DNA of 64,000 nt from Luidia sarsii (lineage: Eukaryota > Echinodermata > Asteroidea > Paxillosida > Luidiidae): positions 6,400,112 to 6,464,111 of the forward strand of contig OX465107.1 in assembly GCA_949987565.1 (NCBI GenBank). The letters run 5' to 3'. Both the position numbers and the translations under genes were made by a program. Positions 10,562 to 23,850 of the stretch are shown piece by piece (position 1 is the stretch's first letter; every line of letters starts with the position of its first letter). The notes beneath the pieces are model-generated. The model worked only from the letters and a program-made list of their open reading frames with translations, was not told the origin of the DNA and did not search any database.

Positions 10562-13500
10562 GGGGAACATTTCTATCATTAAGTTTCAGAACAAGGGAAC
10601 GAACCTCCATGTATCAGGCTGCTGAGTGTGTACAGACACTTGTAAACAACGAGCGGCAAAGAGTGACTAGAGAGAAACCTATGCTTTGCAAGATAGTATT
10701 TAATTCTATATTAAGTTGACAATGCTAAAATTTGGCCTACAAATAGCCCTGGGGTTCCTCTGTCGAGAGGTATTAAAACCTCTTAGATTGGGGAACATTT
10801 CTTTTCATCAAGTTCCAGAACAAGGGAACGAACCCCCATGTCTCAGGCCGCTGCGTGTGTACAGACACCTGTTAACAACGGACGGCGAAGGGAGACTGTA
10901 GTAGAAGTTATGCTTTGTACTTTAGTATTTCCTTCAATATTAAGTTGACGATGCTAAATTTTGCCCTACAAAATAGCCCTGGGGTTCCTCTGTCGAGAGG
11001 TAGTAAAACCTCTGAGATTGTGGAACATTTCTATTCATCAAGTTTCAGAACAAGAAAACGAACCCCCATGTCTCAGGCCGCTGAGTGTGTACAGACACTT
11101 GTAAACAACGGTCGGCAAAGAGTGACTTGGGAGCAACCTATGCTTTGCAAGTTAGTATTTCCATCAATATTAAGTTGACGATGCTACAATTTGTCCTACA
11201 AAATAGCCCTGGGGTTCCTCTGTCGAGAGGTAGTAAAACCTCTAAGATTGGGGAACATTTCTATTCATCAAGTTCCAGAACAAGGGAACGAACCCCCATG
11301 TCTCAGGCCGCTGCGTGTGTACAGACACCTGTAAACAACGGACGGCGAAGGGAGACTGTAGTAGAAGTTATGCTTTGTACTTTAGTATTTCCTTCAATAT
11401 TAAGTTGACGATGCTAAATTTTGGCCTACAAAATAGCCCTGGGGTTCCTCTGTCGAGAGGTAGTAAAACCTCTGAGATTGGGGAACATTTTTATTCATCA
11501 AGTTCCAGAACAAGGGAACGAACCCCCATGTCTCAGGCCGCTGAGTGTGTACAGACACTTGTAAACAACGGTCGGCAAAGAGTGACTGGGGAGCAACCTA
11601 TGCTTTGCAAGTTAGTATTTCCATCAATATTAAGTTGACGATGCTACAATTTGTCCTACAAAATAGCCCTGGGGTTCCTCTGTCGAGAGGTAGTAAAACC
11701 TCTAAGATTGGGGAACATTTCTATTCATCAAGTTCCAGAACAAGGGAACGAACCCCCATGTCTCAGGCCGCTGCGTGTGTACAGACACCTGTAAACAACG
11801 GACGGCGAAGGGAGACTGTAGTAGAAGTTATGCTTTGTACTTTAGTATTTCCTTCAATATTAAGTTGACGATGCTAAATTTTGGCCTACAAAATAGCCCT
11901 GGGGTTCCTCTGTCGAGAGGTAGTAAAACCTCTAAGATTGGGGAACATTTCTATTCATCAAGTTCCAGAACAAGGGAACGAACCCCCATTTCTCAGGCCG
12001 CTGCGTGTGTACAGACACTTGTAAACAACGGACGGCGAAGGGAGACTCGAGTAGATGTTATGATTTGCGCTTTAGTATTTCCTTCAATATTAAGTTGACG
12101 ATGCTAAATTTTGCCCTGAAAATAGCCCTGGGGTTCCTCTGTCGAGAGGTAGTAAAACCTCTCAGTTTGGGGAACATTTCTTTTCATCAAGTTTCAGAAC
12201 AAGGGAACGAACCTCCATGTCTCAGGCCGCTGCGTGTGTACAGACACTTGTAAACAACGGACGGCGAAGGGAGACTGGAGTAGATGTTATGATTTGCGCT
12301 TTAGTATTTCCTTCAAAATTAAGTTGATGATGCTAAATTTTGGCCTACAAAATAGCCCGGGGGTTCCTCTGTCGAGAGATAGTAAAACCTCTGAGATTGG
12401 GGAACATTTCTATTCATCAAGTTTCAGAACAAGAAAACGAACCCCCATGTCTCAGGCCGCTGAGTGTGTACAGACACTTGTAAACAACGGTCGGCAAAGA
12501 GTGACTGGGGAGCAACCTATGCTTTGCAAGTTAGTATTTCCACCAATATTAAGTTGACGATGCTACAATTTGTCCTACAAAATAGCCCTGGCGTTCCTCT
12601 GTCGAGAGGTAGTAAAACCTCTCAGATTGGGGAACATTTCTATTCATCAAGTTCCAGAACAAGGGAACGAACCCCCATGTCTCAGGCCGCTGCGTGTGTA
12701 CAGACACCTGTAAACAACGGACGGCGAAAGGAAACTGTAGTAGAAGTTATGCTTTGTACTTTAGTATTTCCTTCAATATTAAGTTGACGATGCTAAATTT
12801 TGGCCTACAAAATAGCCCTGGGGTTCCTCTGTCGAGAGGTAGTAAAACCTCTGAGATTGGGGAACATTTCTATTCATGAAGTTTCAGAACAAGAAAACGA
12901 ACCCCCATGTCTCAGGCCACTGAGTGTGTACAGACACTTGAAAACAACGGTCGGCAAAGAGTGACTTCGGAGCAACCTATGCTTTGCAAGTTAGTATTTC
13001 CATCAATATTAAGTTGACGATGCTACAATTTGACCTACAAAATAGCCCTGGGGTTCCTCTGTCGAGATAGTAAAACCTCTGAGATTGGGGAATATTTCTA
13101 TTCATCAAGTTTCAGAACAAGGGAACGAACCTCCATGTCTCAGGCCGCTGCGTGTGTACAGACACTTGTAAACAACGGTCGGCAAAGAGTGACTTGGGAG
13201 CAACCTATGCTTTGCAAGATAGTATATAATTCTATATTAAGTTGACAATCCTAAATTTTGGCCTGAAAATAGCCCTGGGGTTCCTCTGTCGAGAGGTAGT
13301 AAAACCTCTAAGATTGGGGAACATTTCTATTCATCAAGTTCCAGAACAAGGGAACGAACCCCCATTTCTCAGGCCGCTGCGTGTGTACAGACACTTGTAA
13401 ACAACGGACGGCGAAGGGAGACTGGAGTAGATGTTATGATTTGCGCTTTAGTATTTCCTTCAATATTAAGTTGACGATGCTAAATTTTGCCCTGAAAATA

Positions 13501-13774
13501 GCCCTGGGGTTCCTCTGTCGAGAGGTAGTAAAACCTCTAAGATTGGGGAACATTTCTATTCATCAAGTTCCAGAACAAGGGAACGAACCCCCATGTCTCA
13601 GGCCGCTGCGTGTGTACAGACACCTGTAAACAACGGACGGCGAAGGGAGACTGTAGTAGAAGTTATGCTTTGTACTTTAGTATTTCCTTCAATATTAAGT
13701 TGACGATGCTAAATTTTGGCCTACAAAATAGCCCTGGGGTTCCTCTGTCGAGAGGTAGTAAAACCTCTGAAATT
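10562..13774 (+). repeat. 3213-bp higher-order unit, copy 2
   Basis: Middle copy of the triplication. It has the left-side variants of copy 3 and the right-side variant GCGAAAGGAAACTG (about 12726) of copy 1. This intermediate state is expected if a duplication was extended by unequal exchange. Confidence 0.9.
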
Positions 13775-16700
13775 GGGGAACATTTCTATCATTAAGTTTC
13801 AGAACAAGGGAACGAACCTCCATGTATCAGGCTGCTGAGTGTGTACAGACACTTGTAAACAACGAGCGGCAAAGAGTGACTAGAGAGAAACCTATGCTTT
13901 GCAAGATAGTATTTAATTCTATATTAAGTTGACAATGCTAAAATTTGGCCTACAAATAGCCCTGGGGTTCCTCTGTCGAGAGGTATTAAAACCTCTTAGA
14001 TTGGGGAACATTTCTTTTCATCAAGTTCCAGAACAAGGGAACGAACCCCCATGTCTCAGGCCGCTGCGTGTGTACAGACACCTGTTAACAACGGACGGCG
14101 AAGGGAGACTGTAGTAGAAGTTATGCTTTGTACTTTAGTATTTCCTTCAATATTAAGTTGACGATGCTAAATTTTGCCCTACAAAATAGCCCTGGGGTTC
14201 CTCTGTCGAGAGGTAGTAAAACCTCTGAGATTGTGGAACATTTCTATTCATCAAGTTTCAGAACAAGAAAACGAACCCCCATGTCTCAGGCCGCTGAGTG
14301 TGTACAGACACTTGTAAACAACGGTCGGCAAAGAGTGACTTGGGAGCAACCTATGCTTTGCAAGTTAGTATTTCCATCAATATTAAGTTGACGATGCTAC
14401 AATTTGTCCTACAAAATAGCCCTGGGGTTCCTCTGTCGAGAGGTAGTAAAACCTCTAAGATTGGGGAACATTTCTATTCATCAAGTTCCAGAACAAGGGA
14501 ACGAACCCCCATGTCTCAGGCCGCTGCGTGTGTACAGACACCTGTAAACAACGGACGGCGAAGGGAGACTGTAGTAGAAGTTATGCTTTGTACTTTAGTA
14601 TTTCCTTCAATATTAAGTTGACGATGCTAAATTTTGGCCTACAAAATAGCCCTGGGGTTCCTCTGTCGAGAGGTAGTAAAACCTCTGAGATTGGGGAACA
14701 TTTTTATTCATCAAGTTCCAGAACAAGGGAACGAACCCCCATATCTCAGGCCGCTGAGTGTGTACAGACACTTGTAAACAACGGTCGGCAAAGAGTGACT
14801 GGGGAGCAACCTATGCTTTGCAAGTTAGTATTTCCATCAATATTAAGTTGACGATGCTACAATTTGTCCTACAAAATAGCCCTGGGGTTCCTCTGTCGAG
14901 AGGTAGTAAAACCTCTAAGATTGGGGAACATTTCTATTCATCAAGTTCCAGAACAAGGGAACGAACCCCCATGTCTCAGGCCGCTGCGTGTGTACAGACA
15001 CCTGTAAACAACGGACGGCGAAGGGAGACTGTAGTAGAAGTTATGCTTTGTACTTTAGTATTTCCTTCAATATTAAGTTGACGATGCTAAATTTTGGCCT
15101 ACAAAATAGCCCTGGGGTTCCTCTGTCGAGAGGTAGTAAAACCTCTAAGATTGGGGAACATTTCTATTCATCAAGTTCCAGAACAAGGGAACGAACCCCC
15201 ATTTCTCAGGCCGCTGCGTGTGTACAGACACTTGTAAACAACGGACGGCGAAGGGAGACTCGAGTAGATGTTATGATTTGCGCTTTAGTATTTCCTTCAA
15301 TATTAAGTTGACGATGCTAAATTTTGCCCTGAAAATAGCCCTGGGGTTCCTCTGTCGAGAGGTAGTAAAACCTCTCAGTTTGGGGAACATTTCTTTTCAT
15401 CAAGTTTCAGAACAAGGGAACGAACCTCCATGTCTCAGGCCGCTGCGTGTGTACAGACACTTGTAAACAACGGACGGCGAAGGGAGACTGGAGTAGATGT
15501 TATGATTTGCGCTTTAGTATTTCCTTCAAAATTAAGTTGATGATGCTAAATTTTGGCCTACAAAATAGCCCGGGGGTTCCTCTGTCGAGAGATAGTAAAA
15601 CCTCTGAGATTGGGGAACATTTCTATTCATCAAGTTTCAGAACAAGAAAACGAACCCCCATGTCTCAGGCCGCTGAGTGTGTACAGACACTTGTAAACAA
15701 CGGTCGGCAAAGAGTGACTGGGGAGCAACCTATGCTTTGCAAGTTAGTATTTCCACCAATATTAAGTTGACGATGCTACAATTTGTCCTACAAAATAGCC
15801 CTGGCGTTCCTCTGTCGAGAGGTAGTAAAACCTCTCAGATTGGGGAACATTTCTATTCATCAAGTTCCAGAACAAGGGAACGAACCCCCATGTCTCAGGC
15901 CGCTGCGTGTGTACAGACACCTGTAAACAACGGACGGCGAAGGGAGACTGTAGTAGAAGTTATGCTTTGTACTTTAGTATTTCCTTCAATATTAAGTTGA
16001 CGATGCTAAATTTTGGCCTACAAAATAGCCCTGGGGTTCCTCTGTCGAGAGGTAGTAAAACCTCTGAGATTGGGGAACATTTCTATTCATGAAGTTTCAG
16101 AACAAGAAAACGAACCCCCATGTCTCAGGCCACTGAGTGTGTACAGACACTTGAAAACAACGGTCGGCAAAGAGTGACTTCGGAGCAACCTATGCTTTGC
16201 AAGTTAGTATTTCCATCAATATTAAGTTGACGATGCTACAATTTGACCTACAAAATAGCCCTGGGGTTCCTCTGTCGAGATAGTAAAACCTCTGAGATTG
16301 GGGAATATTTCTATTCATCAAGTTTCAGAACAAGGGAACGAACCTCCATGTCTCAGGCCGCTGCGTGTGTACAGACACTTGTAAACAACGGTCGGCAAAG
16401 AGTGACTTGGGAGCAACCTATGCTTTGCAAGATAGTATATAATTCTATATTAAGTTGACAATCCTAAATTTTGGCCTGAAAATAGCCCTGGGGTTCCTCT
16501 GTCGAGAGGTAGTAAAACCTCTAAGATTGGGGAACATTTCTATTCATCAAGTTCCAGAACAAGGGAACGAACCCCCATTTCTCAGGCCGCTGCGTGTGTA
16601 CAGACACTTGTAAACAACGGACGGCGAAGGGAGACTGGAGTAGATGTTATGATTTGCGCTTTAGTATTTCCTTCAATATTAAGTTGACGATGCTAAATTT

Positions 16701-16987
16701 TGCCCTGAAAATAGCCCTGGGGTTCCTCTGTCGAGAGGTAGTAAAACCTCTAAGATTGGGGAACATTTCTATTCATCAAGTTCCAGAACAAGGGAACGAA
16801 CCCCCATGTCTCAGGCCGCTGCGTGTGTACAGACACCTGTAAACAACGGACGGCGAAGGGAGACTGTAGTAGAAGTTATGCTTTGTACTTTAGTATTTCC
16901 TTCAATATTAAGTTGACGATGCTAAATTTTGGCCTACAAAATAGCCCTGGGGTTCCTCTGTCGAGAGGTAGTAAAACCTCTGAAATT
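13775..16987 (+). repeat. 3213-bp higher-order unit, copy 3
   Basis: Last copy. It has GCGAAGGGAGACTG near 15938, like the unamplified relative at 53.4 kb. A private CCCATATCTCAGG lies near 14738. After it, at 16988, CTGAAATTGGGGAAC continues into an ordinary monomer rather than another joint. Confidence 0.9.
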
Positions 16988-19900
16988 GGGGAACATTTCT
17001 ATTCATCAAGTTCCAGAACAAGGGAACGAACCCCCATGTCTCAGGCCGCTGCGTGTGTACAGACACCTGTAAACAACAGACGGCGAAGGGAGACTGTAGT
17101 AGAAGTTATGCTTTGTACTTTAGTATTTCCTTCAATATTAAGTTGACGATGCTAAATTTTGGCCTACAAAATAGCCCGGGGGTTCCTCTGTCGAGAGATA
17201 GTAAAACATCTGAGATTGGGGAACATTTCTATTCATCAAATTTCAGAACAAGAAAACGAACCCCCATGTCTCAGGCCGCTGAGTGTGTACAGACACTTGT
17301 AAACAACGGTCGGCAAAGAGTGACTTGGGAGCAACCTATGCTTTGCAAGATAGTATTTAATTCTATATTAAGTTGACAATCCTAAATTTTGGCCTGAAAA
17401 TAGCCCTGGGGTTCCTCTGTCGAGAGGTAGTAAAACCTCTAAGATTGGGGAACATTTCTATTCATCAAGTTCCAGAACAAGGGAACGAACCCCCATTTCT
17501 CAGGCCGCTGCGTGTGTACAGACACTTGTAAACAACGGACGGCGAAGGGAGACTGGAGTAGATGTTATGATTTGCGCTTTAGTATTTCCTTCAATATTAA
17601 GTTGACGATGCTAAATTTTGCCCTGAAAATAGCCCTGGGGTTCCTCTGTCGAGAGGTAGAAAAACCTCTCAGTTTGGGGAACATTTCTTTTCATCAAGTT
17701 TCAGAACAAGGGAACGAACCCCCATGTCTCAGGCCGCTGCGTGTGTACTGACACCTGTAAACAACGGACGGCGAAGGGAGACTGTAGTAGAAGTTATGCT
17801 TTGTACTTTAGTATTTCCTTCAATATTAAGTTGACGATGCTAAATTTTGGCCTACAAAATAGCCCTGGGGTTCCTCTGTCGAGAGGTAGTAAAACCTCTG
17901 AGATTGGGGAACATTTCTATTCATCAAGTTTCAGAACAAGAAAACGAACCCCCATGTCTCAGGCCGCTGAGTGTGTACAGACACTTGTAAACAATGAGCG
18001 GCAAAGAGTGACTAGAGAGAAACCTATGCTTTGCAAGATAGTATTTAATTCTAAATTAAGTTGACAATGCTAAAATTTGGCCTACTAATAGCCCTGGGGT
18101 TCCTCTGTCGAGACGTACTAAAATTTCTCATTTTGGGGAACATTTCTATTCATTAAGTTTCAGAACAAGGGAACGAACCTCCATGTCTCAGGCCACTGCG
18201 TGTGTACAGACACTTGTAAACAACGGACGGCGAAGGGAGACTGTAGTAAAAATTATGCTTTGTACTTTAGTATTTCCTTCAATATTAGGTTATCGATGCT
18301 AAATTTTGCCCTGAAAATAGCCCTGGGGTTCCTCTGTCGAGAGGTAGTAGAACCTCTCAGTTTGGGGAACATTTCTTTTCATCAAGTTTCAGAACAAGGG
18401 AACGAACCTCCATGTCTCAGGCCGCTGCGTGTGTACAGACACCAGCAAACAGCGGACGGCAAAGAGTGACTCGAGAGAAACCTATGCTTTGCAAGATAGT
18501 ATTTCCTTTAATATTAAGTGGACGATGCTCAAATTTTGCCTACAAATAGCCCCGGGGTTCCTCTTTCAAGAAGTAGTAAAGCTTCTCATTTTTGGGAATA
18601 TTTCTATTCATTAGGTTTCAGAACAAGGGAACGAACCTCCATGCTGCGTGTGAACAGACACTTGTCAACAACGGAGGCGAAGGTTGATTGGAGAGAAAGT
18701 TATGCTTTGAACGTTAGTATTTTGATCAACATTAATTGGAAGATGTTAACATTTTGCCTACAAATAGCCCAGGGGTTTCTTCGTCGAAACATTGATTTTC
18801 AAAGGTTGTATAGTAATCCTCTCAGATCTGTTCAGTACAAAGACACACAAGGACAAGAGTATAATTGTTCTTAAAGATCACCGTCCGTCTCTATTCAATG
18901 CAACGGGTCTCGCTGGATATTAAAAGGTTGGGTGGTCATCCTCTCAGACCTGTTCGTCCAAAGATACGCAAGGATATGCATGACAGCGTCGGGTGAATAT
19001 GGGGCGAGTTGTTCAGGTTTTCACTTGTATAGCTATTTGCGTGGTAGAGTGGTACGAATAAGGGGCGAGGTATTTAGGTTTACTTTTGCGTAGGTCTTAG
19101 TGAAGTAACGTTGGACAGGTAGCGGCAATACTTGGCCTTTACTGCAACCAAATTATTAAGTTGACCATGCTAAATTTTTGCCTACAAATAGCCCCGGGGT
19201 TCCTCTATCGAGAGGTAGTAGAACCTCTCAGATTTGGGAACATTTTCTATTTATTAGGTTTCAGAACAAGGGAACGAACCTCCATGCCTCAGGCTGCTGC
19301 GTGTGTACAGACACCAGGAAACAGCGGACGGCAAATAGTAACTAGAGAGAAAGCTATGCTTTGCAAGATAGTATTTAATTGTAAAATAAGTTGACAATGC
19401 TAAAATTTGGCCTACAAAGAGCTCCGGGGTTCCTCTGTCGAGAAGTACTACAATTTTTCATTTAGGGGAACATTTCTATCATTAAGTTTCAGAACAAGGG
19501 AACGAACCTCCATGTATCAGGCTGCTGAGTGTGTACAGACACTTGTAAACAACGAGCGGCAAAGAGTGACTAGAGAGAAACCTATGCTTTGCAAGATAGT
19601 ATTTAATTCTATATTAAGTTGACAATGCTAAAATTTGGCCTACAAATAGCCCTGGGGTTCCTCTGTCGAGAGGTATTAAAACCTCTTAGATTGGGGAACA
19701 TTTCTATTCATCAAGTTCCAAAACAAGGGAACGAACCCCCATGTCTCAGGCCGCTGCGTGTGTACAGACACCTGTTAACAACGGACGGCGAAGGGAGACT
19801 GTAGTAGAAGTTATGCTTTGTACTTTAGTATTTCCTTCAATATTAAGTTGACGATGCTAAATTTTGCCCTACAAAATAGCCCTGGGGTTCCTCTGTCGAG

Positions 19901-20383
19901 AGGTAGTAAAACCTCTGAGATTGTGGAACATTTCTATTCATCAAGTTTCAGAACAAGAAAACGAACCCCCATGTCTCAGGCCGCTGAGTGTGTACAGACA
20001 CTTGTAAACAACGGTCGGCAAAGAGTGACTGGGGAGCAACCTATGCTTTGCAAGTTAGTATTTCCATCAATATTAAGTTGACGATGCTACAATTTGTCCT
20101 ACAAAATAGCCCTGGGGTTCCTCTGTCGAGAGGTAGTAAAACCTCTAAGATTGGGGAACATTTCTATTCATCAAGTTCCAGAACAAGGGAACGAACCCCC
20201 ATGTCTCAGGCCGCTGCGTGTGTACAGACACCTGTAAACAAGGGACGGCGAAGGGAGACTGTAGTAGAAGTTATGCTTTGTACTTTAGTATTTCCTTCAA
20301 TATTAAGTTGACGATGCTAAATTTTGGCCTACAAAATAGCCCTGGGGTTCCTCTGTCGAGAGGTAGTAAAACCTCTGAGATTG
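15083..20383 (+). repeat. 5.3-kb block shared with 52.5-57.8 kb
   Basis: Matches 52527-57827 at a constant offset of 37444 bp, including landmark copies 3 and 7. It shares rare private marks: GTGTACTGACACC (about 17745 and 55189), GGTAGAAAAACCTC (about 17655 and 55099), and CTGAAATTGGGG (about 16980 and 54424). Confidence 0.88.
18734..19157 (+). repeat. Long 424-bp landmark unit, copy 3
   Basis: Same structure as the first copy, with the 218-bp monomer at 18516-18733 and the cassette at 18058-19615. It carries the TGCTTTGAACG and five-T markers of copies 1 and 2. Its downstream monomer has private changes: CACCAGGAAAC near 19314 and AATTGTAAAA near 19380. It is 12.1 kb from copy 2 because the 3213-bp triplication lies between them. 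Confidence 0.9.
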
Positions 20384-21555
20384 GGGAACATTTTTATTCA
20401 TCAAGTTCCAGAACAAGGGAACGAACCCCCATGTCTCAGGCCGCTGAGTGTGTACAGACACTTGTAAACAACGGTCGGCAAAGAGTGACTGGGGAGCAAC
20501 CTATGCTTTGCAAGTTAGTATTTCCATCAATATTAAGTTGACGATGCTACAATTTGTCCTACAAAATAGCCCTGGGGTTCCTCTGTCGAGAGGTAGTAAA
20601 ACCTCTAAGATTGGGGAACATTTCTATTCATCAAGTTCCAGAACAAGGGAACGAACCCCCATGTCTCAGGCCGCTGCGTGTGTACAGACACCTGTAAACA
20701 ACGGACGGCGAAGGGAGACTGTAGTAGAAGTTATGCTTTGTACTTTAGTATTTCCTTCAATATTAAGTTGACGATGCTAAATTTTGGCCTACAAAATAGC
20801 CCTGGGGTTCCTCTGTCGAGAGGTAGTAAAACCTCTAAGATTGGGGAACATTTCTATTCATCAAGTTCCAGAACAAGGGAACGAACCCCCATTTCTCAGG
20901 CCGCTGCGTGTGTACAGACACTTGTAAACAACGGACGGCGAAGGGAGACTCGAGTAGATGTTATGATTTGCGCTTTAGTATTTCCTTCAATATTAAGTTG
21001 ACGATGCTAAATTTTGCCCTGAAAATAGCCCTGGGGTTCCTCTGTCGAGAGGTAGTAAAACCTCTCAGTTTGGGGAACATTTCTTTTCATCAAGTTTCAG
21101 AACAAGGGAACGAACCTCCATGTCTCAGGCCGCTGCGTGTGTACAGACACTTGTAAACAACGGACGGCGAAGGGAGACTGTAGTAGAAGTTATGCTTTGT
21201 ACTTTAGTATTTCCTTCAATATTAAGTTGACGATGCTAAATTTTGGCCTACAAAATAGCCCTGGGGTTCCTCTGTCGAGATGTAGTAAAACCTCTAAGAT
21301 TGGGGAACATTTCTATTCATCAAGTTCCAGAACAAGGGAACGAACCCCCATTTCTCAGGCCGCTGCGTGTGTACAGACACTTGTAAACAACGGACGGGGA
21401 AGGGAGACTCGAGTAGATGTTATGATTTGCGCTTTAGTATTTCCTTCAATATTAAGTTGACGATGCTAAATTTTGCCCTGAAAATAGCCCTGGGGTTCCT
21501 CTGTCGAGAGGTAGTAAAGCCTCTCAGTTTGGGGAACATTTCTTTTCATCAAGTT

Positions 21556-23850
21556 TCAGAACAAGGGAACGAACCTCCATGTCTCAGGCCGCTGCGTGTG
21601 TACAGACACTTGTAAACAACGGACGGCGAAGGGAGACTGGAGTAGATGTTATGATTTGCGCTTTAGTATTTCCTTCAAAATTAAGTTGATGATGCTAAAT
21701 TTTGGCCTACAAAGTAGCCCTGGGGTTCCTCTGTCGAGAGGTAGTAAAACCTCTTAGATTGGGGAACATTTCTATTCATCAAGTTTCAGAACAAGGGAAC
21801 GAACCCCCATGTCTCAGGCCGCAACGTGTGTACAGACACTTGTAAACAAAGGTCGGCAAAGAGTGACTTGGGAGCAACCTATGCTTTGTATGTTAGTATT
21901 TCCTTCAATATTAAGTTGACGATGCTAAATTTTGGCCTACAAAATAGCCCGGGGGTTCCTCTGTCGAGAGATAGTAAAACCTCTGAGATTGGGGAACATT
22001 TCTATTCATCAAGTTTCAGAACAAGAAAACGAACCCCCATGTCTCAGGCCGCTGAGTGTGTACAGACACTTGTAAACAACGGTCGGCAAAGAGTGACTGG
22101 GGAGCAACCTATGCTTTGCAAGTTAGTATTTCCACCAATATTAAGTTGACGATGCTACAATTTGTCCTACAAAATAGCCCTGGCGTTCCTCTGTCGAGAG
22201 GTAGTAAAACCTCTCAGATTGGGGAACATTTCTATTCATCAAGTTCCAGAACAAGGGAACGAACCCCCATGTCTCAGGCCGCTGCGTGTGTACAGACACC
22301 TGTAAACAACGGACGGCGAAGGGAGACTGTAGTAGAAGTTATGCTTTGTACTTTAGTATTTCCTTCAATATTAAGTTGACGATGCTAAATTTTGGCCTAC
22401 AAAATAGCCCTGGGGTTCCTCTGTCGAGAGGTAGTAAAACCTCTGAGATTGGGGAACATTTCTATTCATCAAGTTTCAGAACAAGAAAACGAACCCCCAT
22501 GTCTCAGGCCACTGAGTGTGTACAGACACTTGAAAACAACGGTCGGCAAAGAGTGACTTCGGAGCAACCTATGCTTTGCAAGTTAGTATTTCCATCAATA
22601 TTAAGTTGACGATGCTACAATTTGACCTACAAAATAGCCCTGGGGTTCCTCTGTCGAGATAGTAAAACCTCTGAGATTGGGGAACATTTCTATTCATCAA
22701 GTTTCAGAACAAGGGAACGAACCTCCATGTCTCAGGCCGCTGCGTGTGTACAGACACTTGTAAACAACGGTCGGCAAAGAGTGACTTGGGAGCAACCTAT
22801 GCTTTGCAAGATAGTATTTAATTCTATATTAAGTTGACAATCCTAAATTTTGGCCTGAAAATAGCCCTGGGGTTCCTCTGTCGAGAGGTAGTAAAACCTC
22901 TAAGATTGGGGAACATTTCTATTCATCAAGTTCCAGAACAAGGGAACGAACCCCCATTTCTCAGGCCGCTGCGTGTGTACAGACACTTGTAAACAACGGA
23001 CGGCGAAGGGAGACTGGAGTAGATGTTATGATTTGCGCTTTAGTATTTCCTTCAATATTAAATTGACGATGCTAAATTTTGCCCTGAAAATAGCCCTGGG
23101 GTTCCTCTGTCGAGAGGTAGTAAAACCTCTAAGATTGGGGAACATTTCTATTCATCAAGTTCCAGAACAAGGGAACGAACCCCCATGTCTCAGGCCGCTG
23201 CGTGTGTACAGACACCTGTAAACAACGGACGGCGAAGGGAGACTGTAGTAGAAGTTATGCTTTGTACTTTAGTATTTCCTTCAATATTAAGTTGACGATG
23301 CTAAATTTTGGCCTACAAAATAGCCCTGGGGTTCCTCTGTCGAGAGGTAGTAAAACCTCTGAGATTGGGGAACATTTCTATTCATCAAGTTCCAGAACAA
23401 GGGAACGAACCCCCATGTCTCAGGCCGCTGCGTGTGTACAGACACCTGTAAACAACAGACGGCGAAGGGAGACTGTAGTAGAAGTTATGCTTTGTACTTT
23501 AGTATTTCCTTCAATATTAAGTTGACGATGCTAAATTTTGGCCTACAAAATAGCCCGGGGGTTCCTCTGTCGAGAGATAGTAAAACATCTGAGATTGGGG
23601 AACATTTCTATTCATCAAATTTCAGAACAAGAAAACGAACCCCCATGTCTCAGGCCGCTGAGTGTGTACAGACACTTGTAAACAACGGTCGGCAAAGAGT
23701 GACTTGGGAGCAACCTATGCTTTGCAAGATAGTATTTAATTCTATATTAAGTTGACAATCCTAAATTTTGGCCTGAAAATAGCCCTGGGGTTCCTCTGTC
23801 GAGAGGTAGTAAAACCTCTAAGATTGGGGAACATTTCTATTCATCAAGTT
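21556..23850 (+). repeat. 2295-bp higher-order unit, copy 1
   Basis: Ten monomers. The next copy starts at 23851. It lacks the private changes of copies 2 and 3: it has CTACAAAATAGCCC near 22165, TTCCTCTG near 22415, GAGATTGGGG near 23362 and TTGACAATCC near 23750. Confidence 0.85.
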
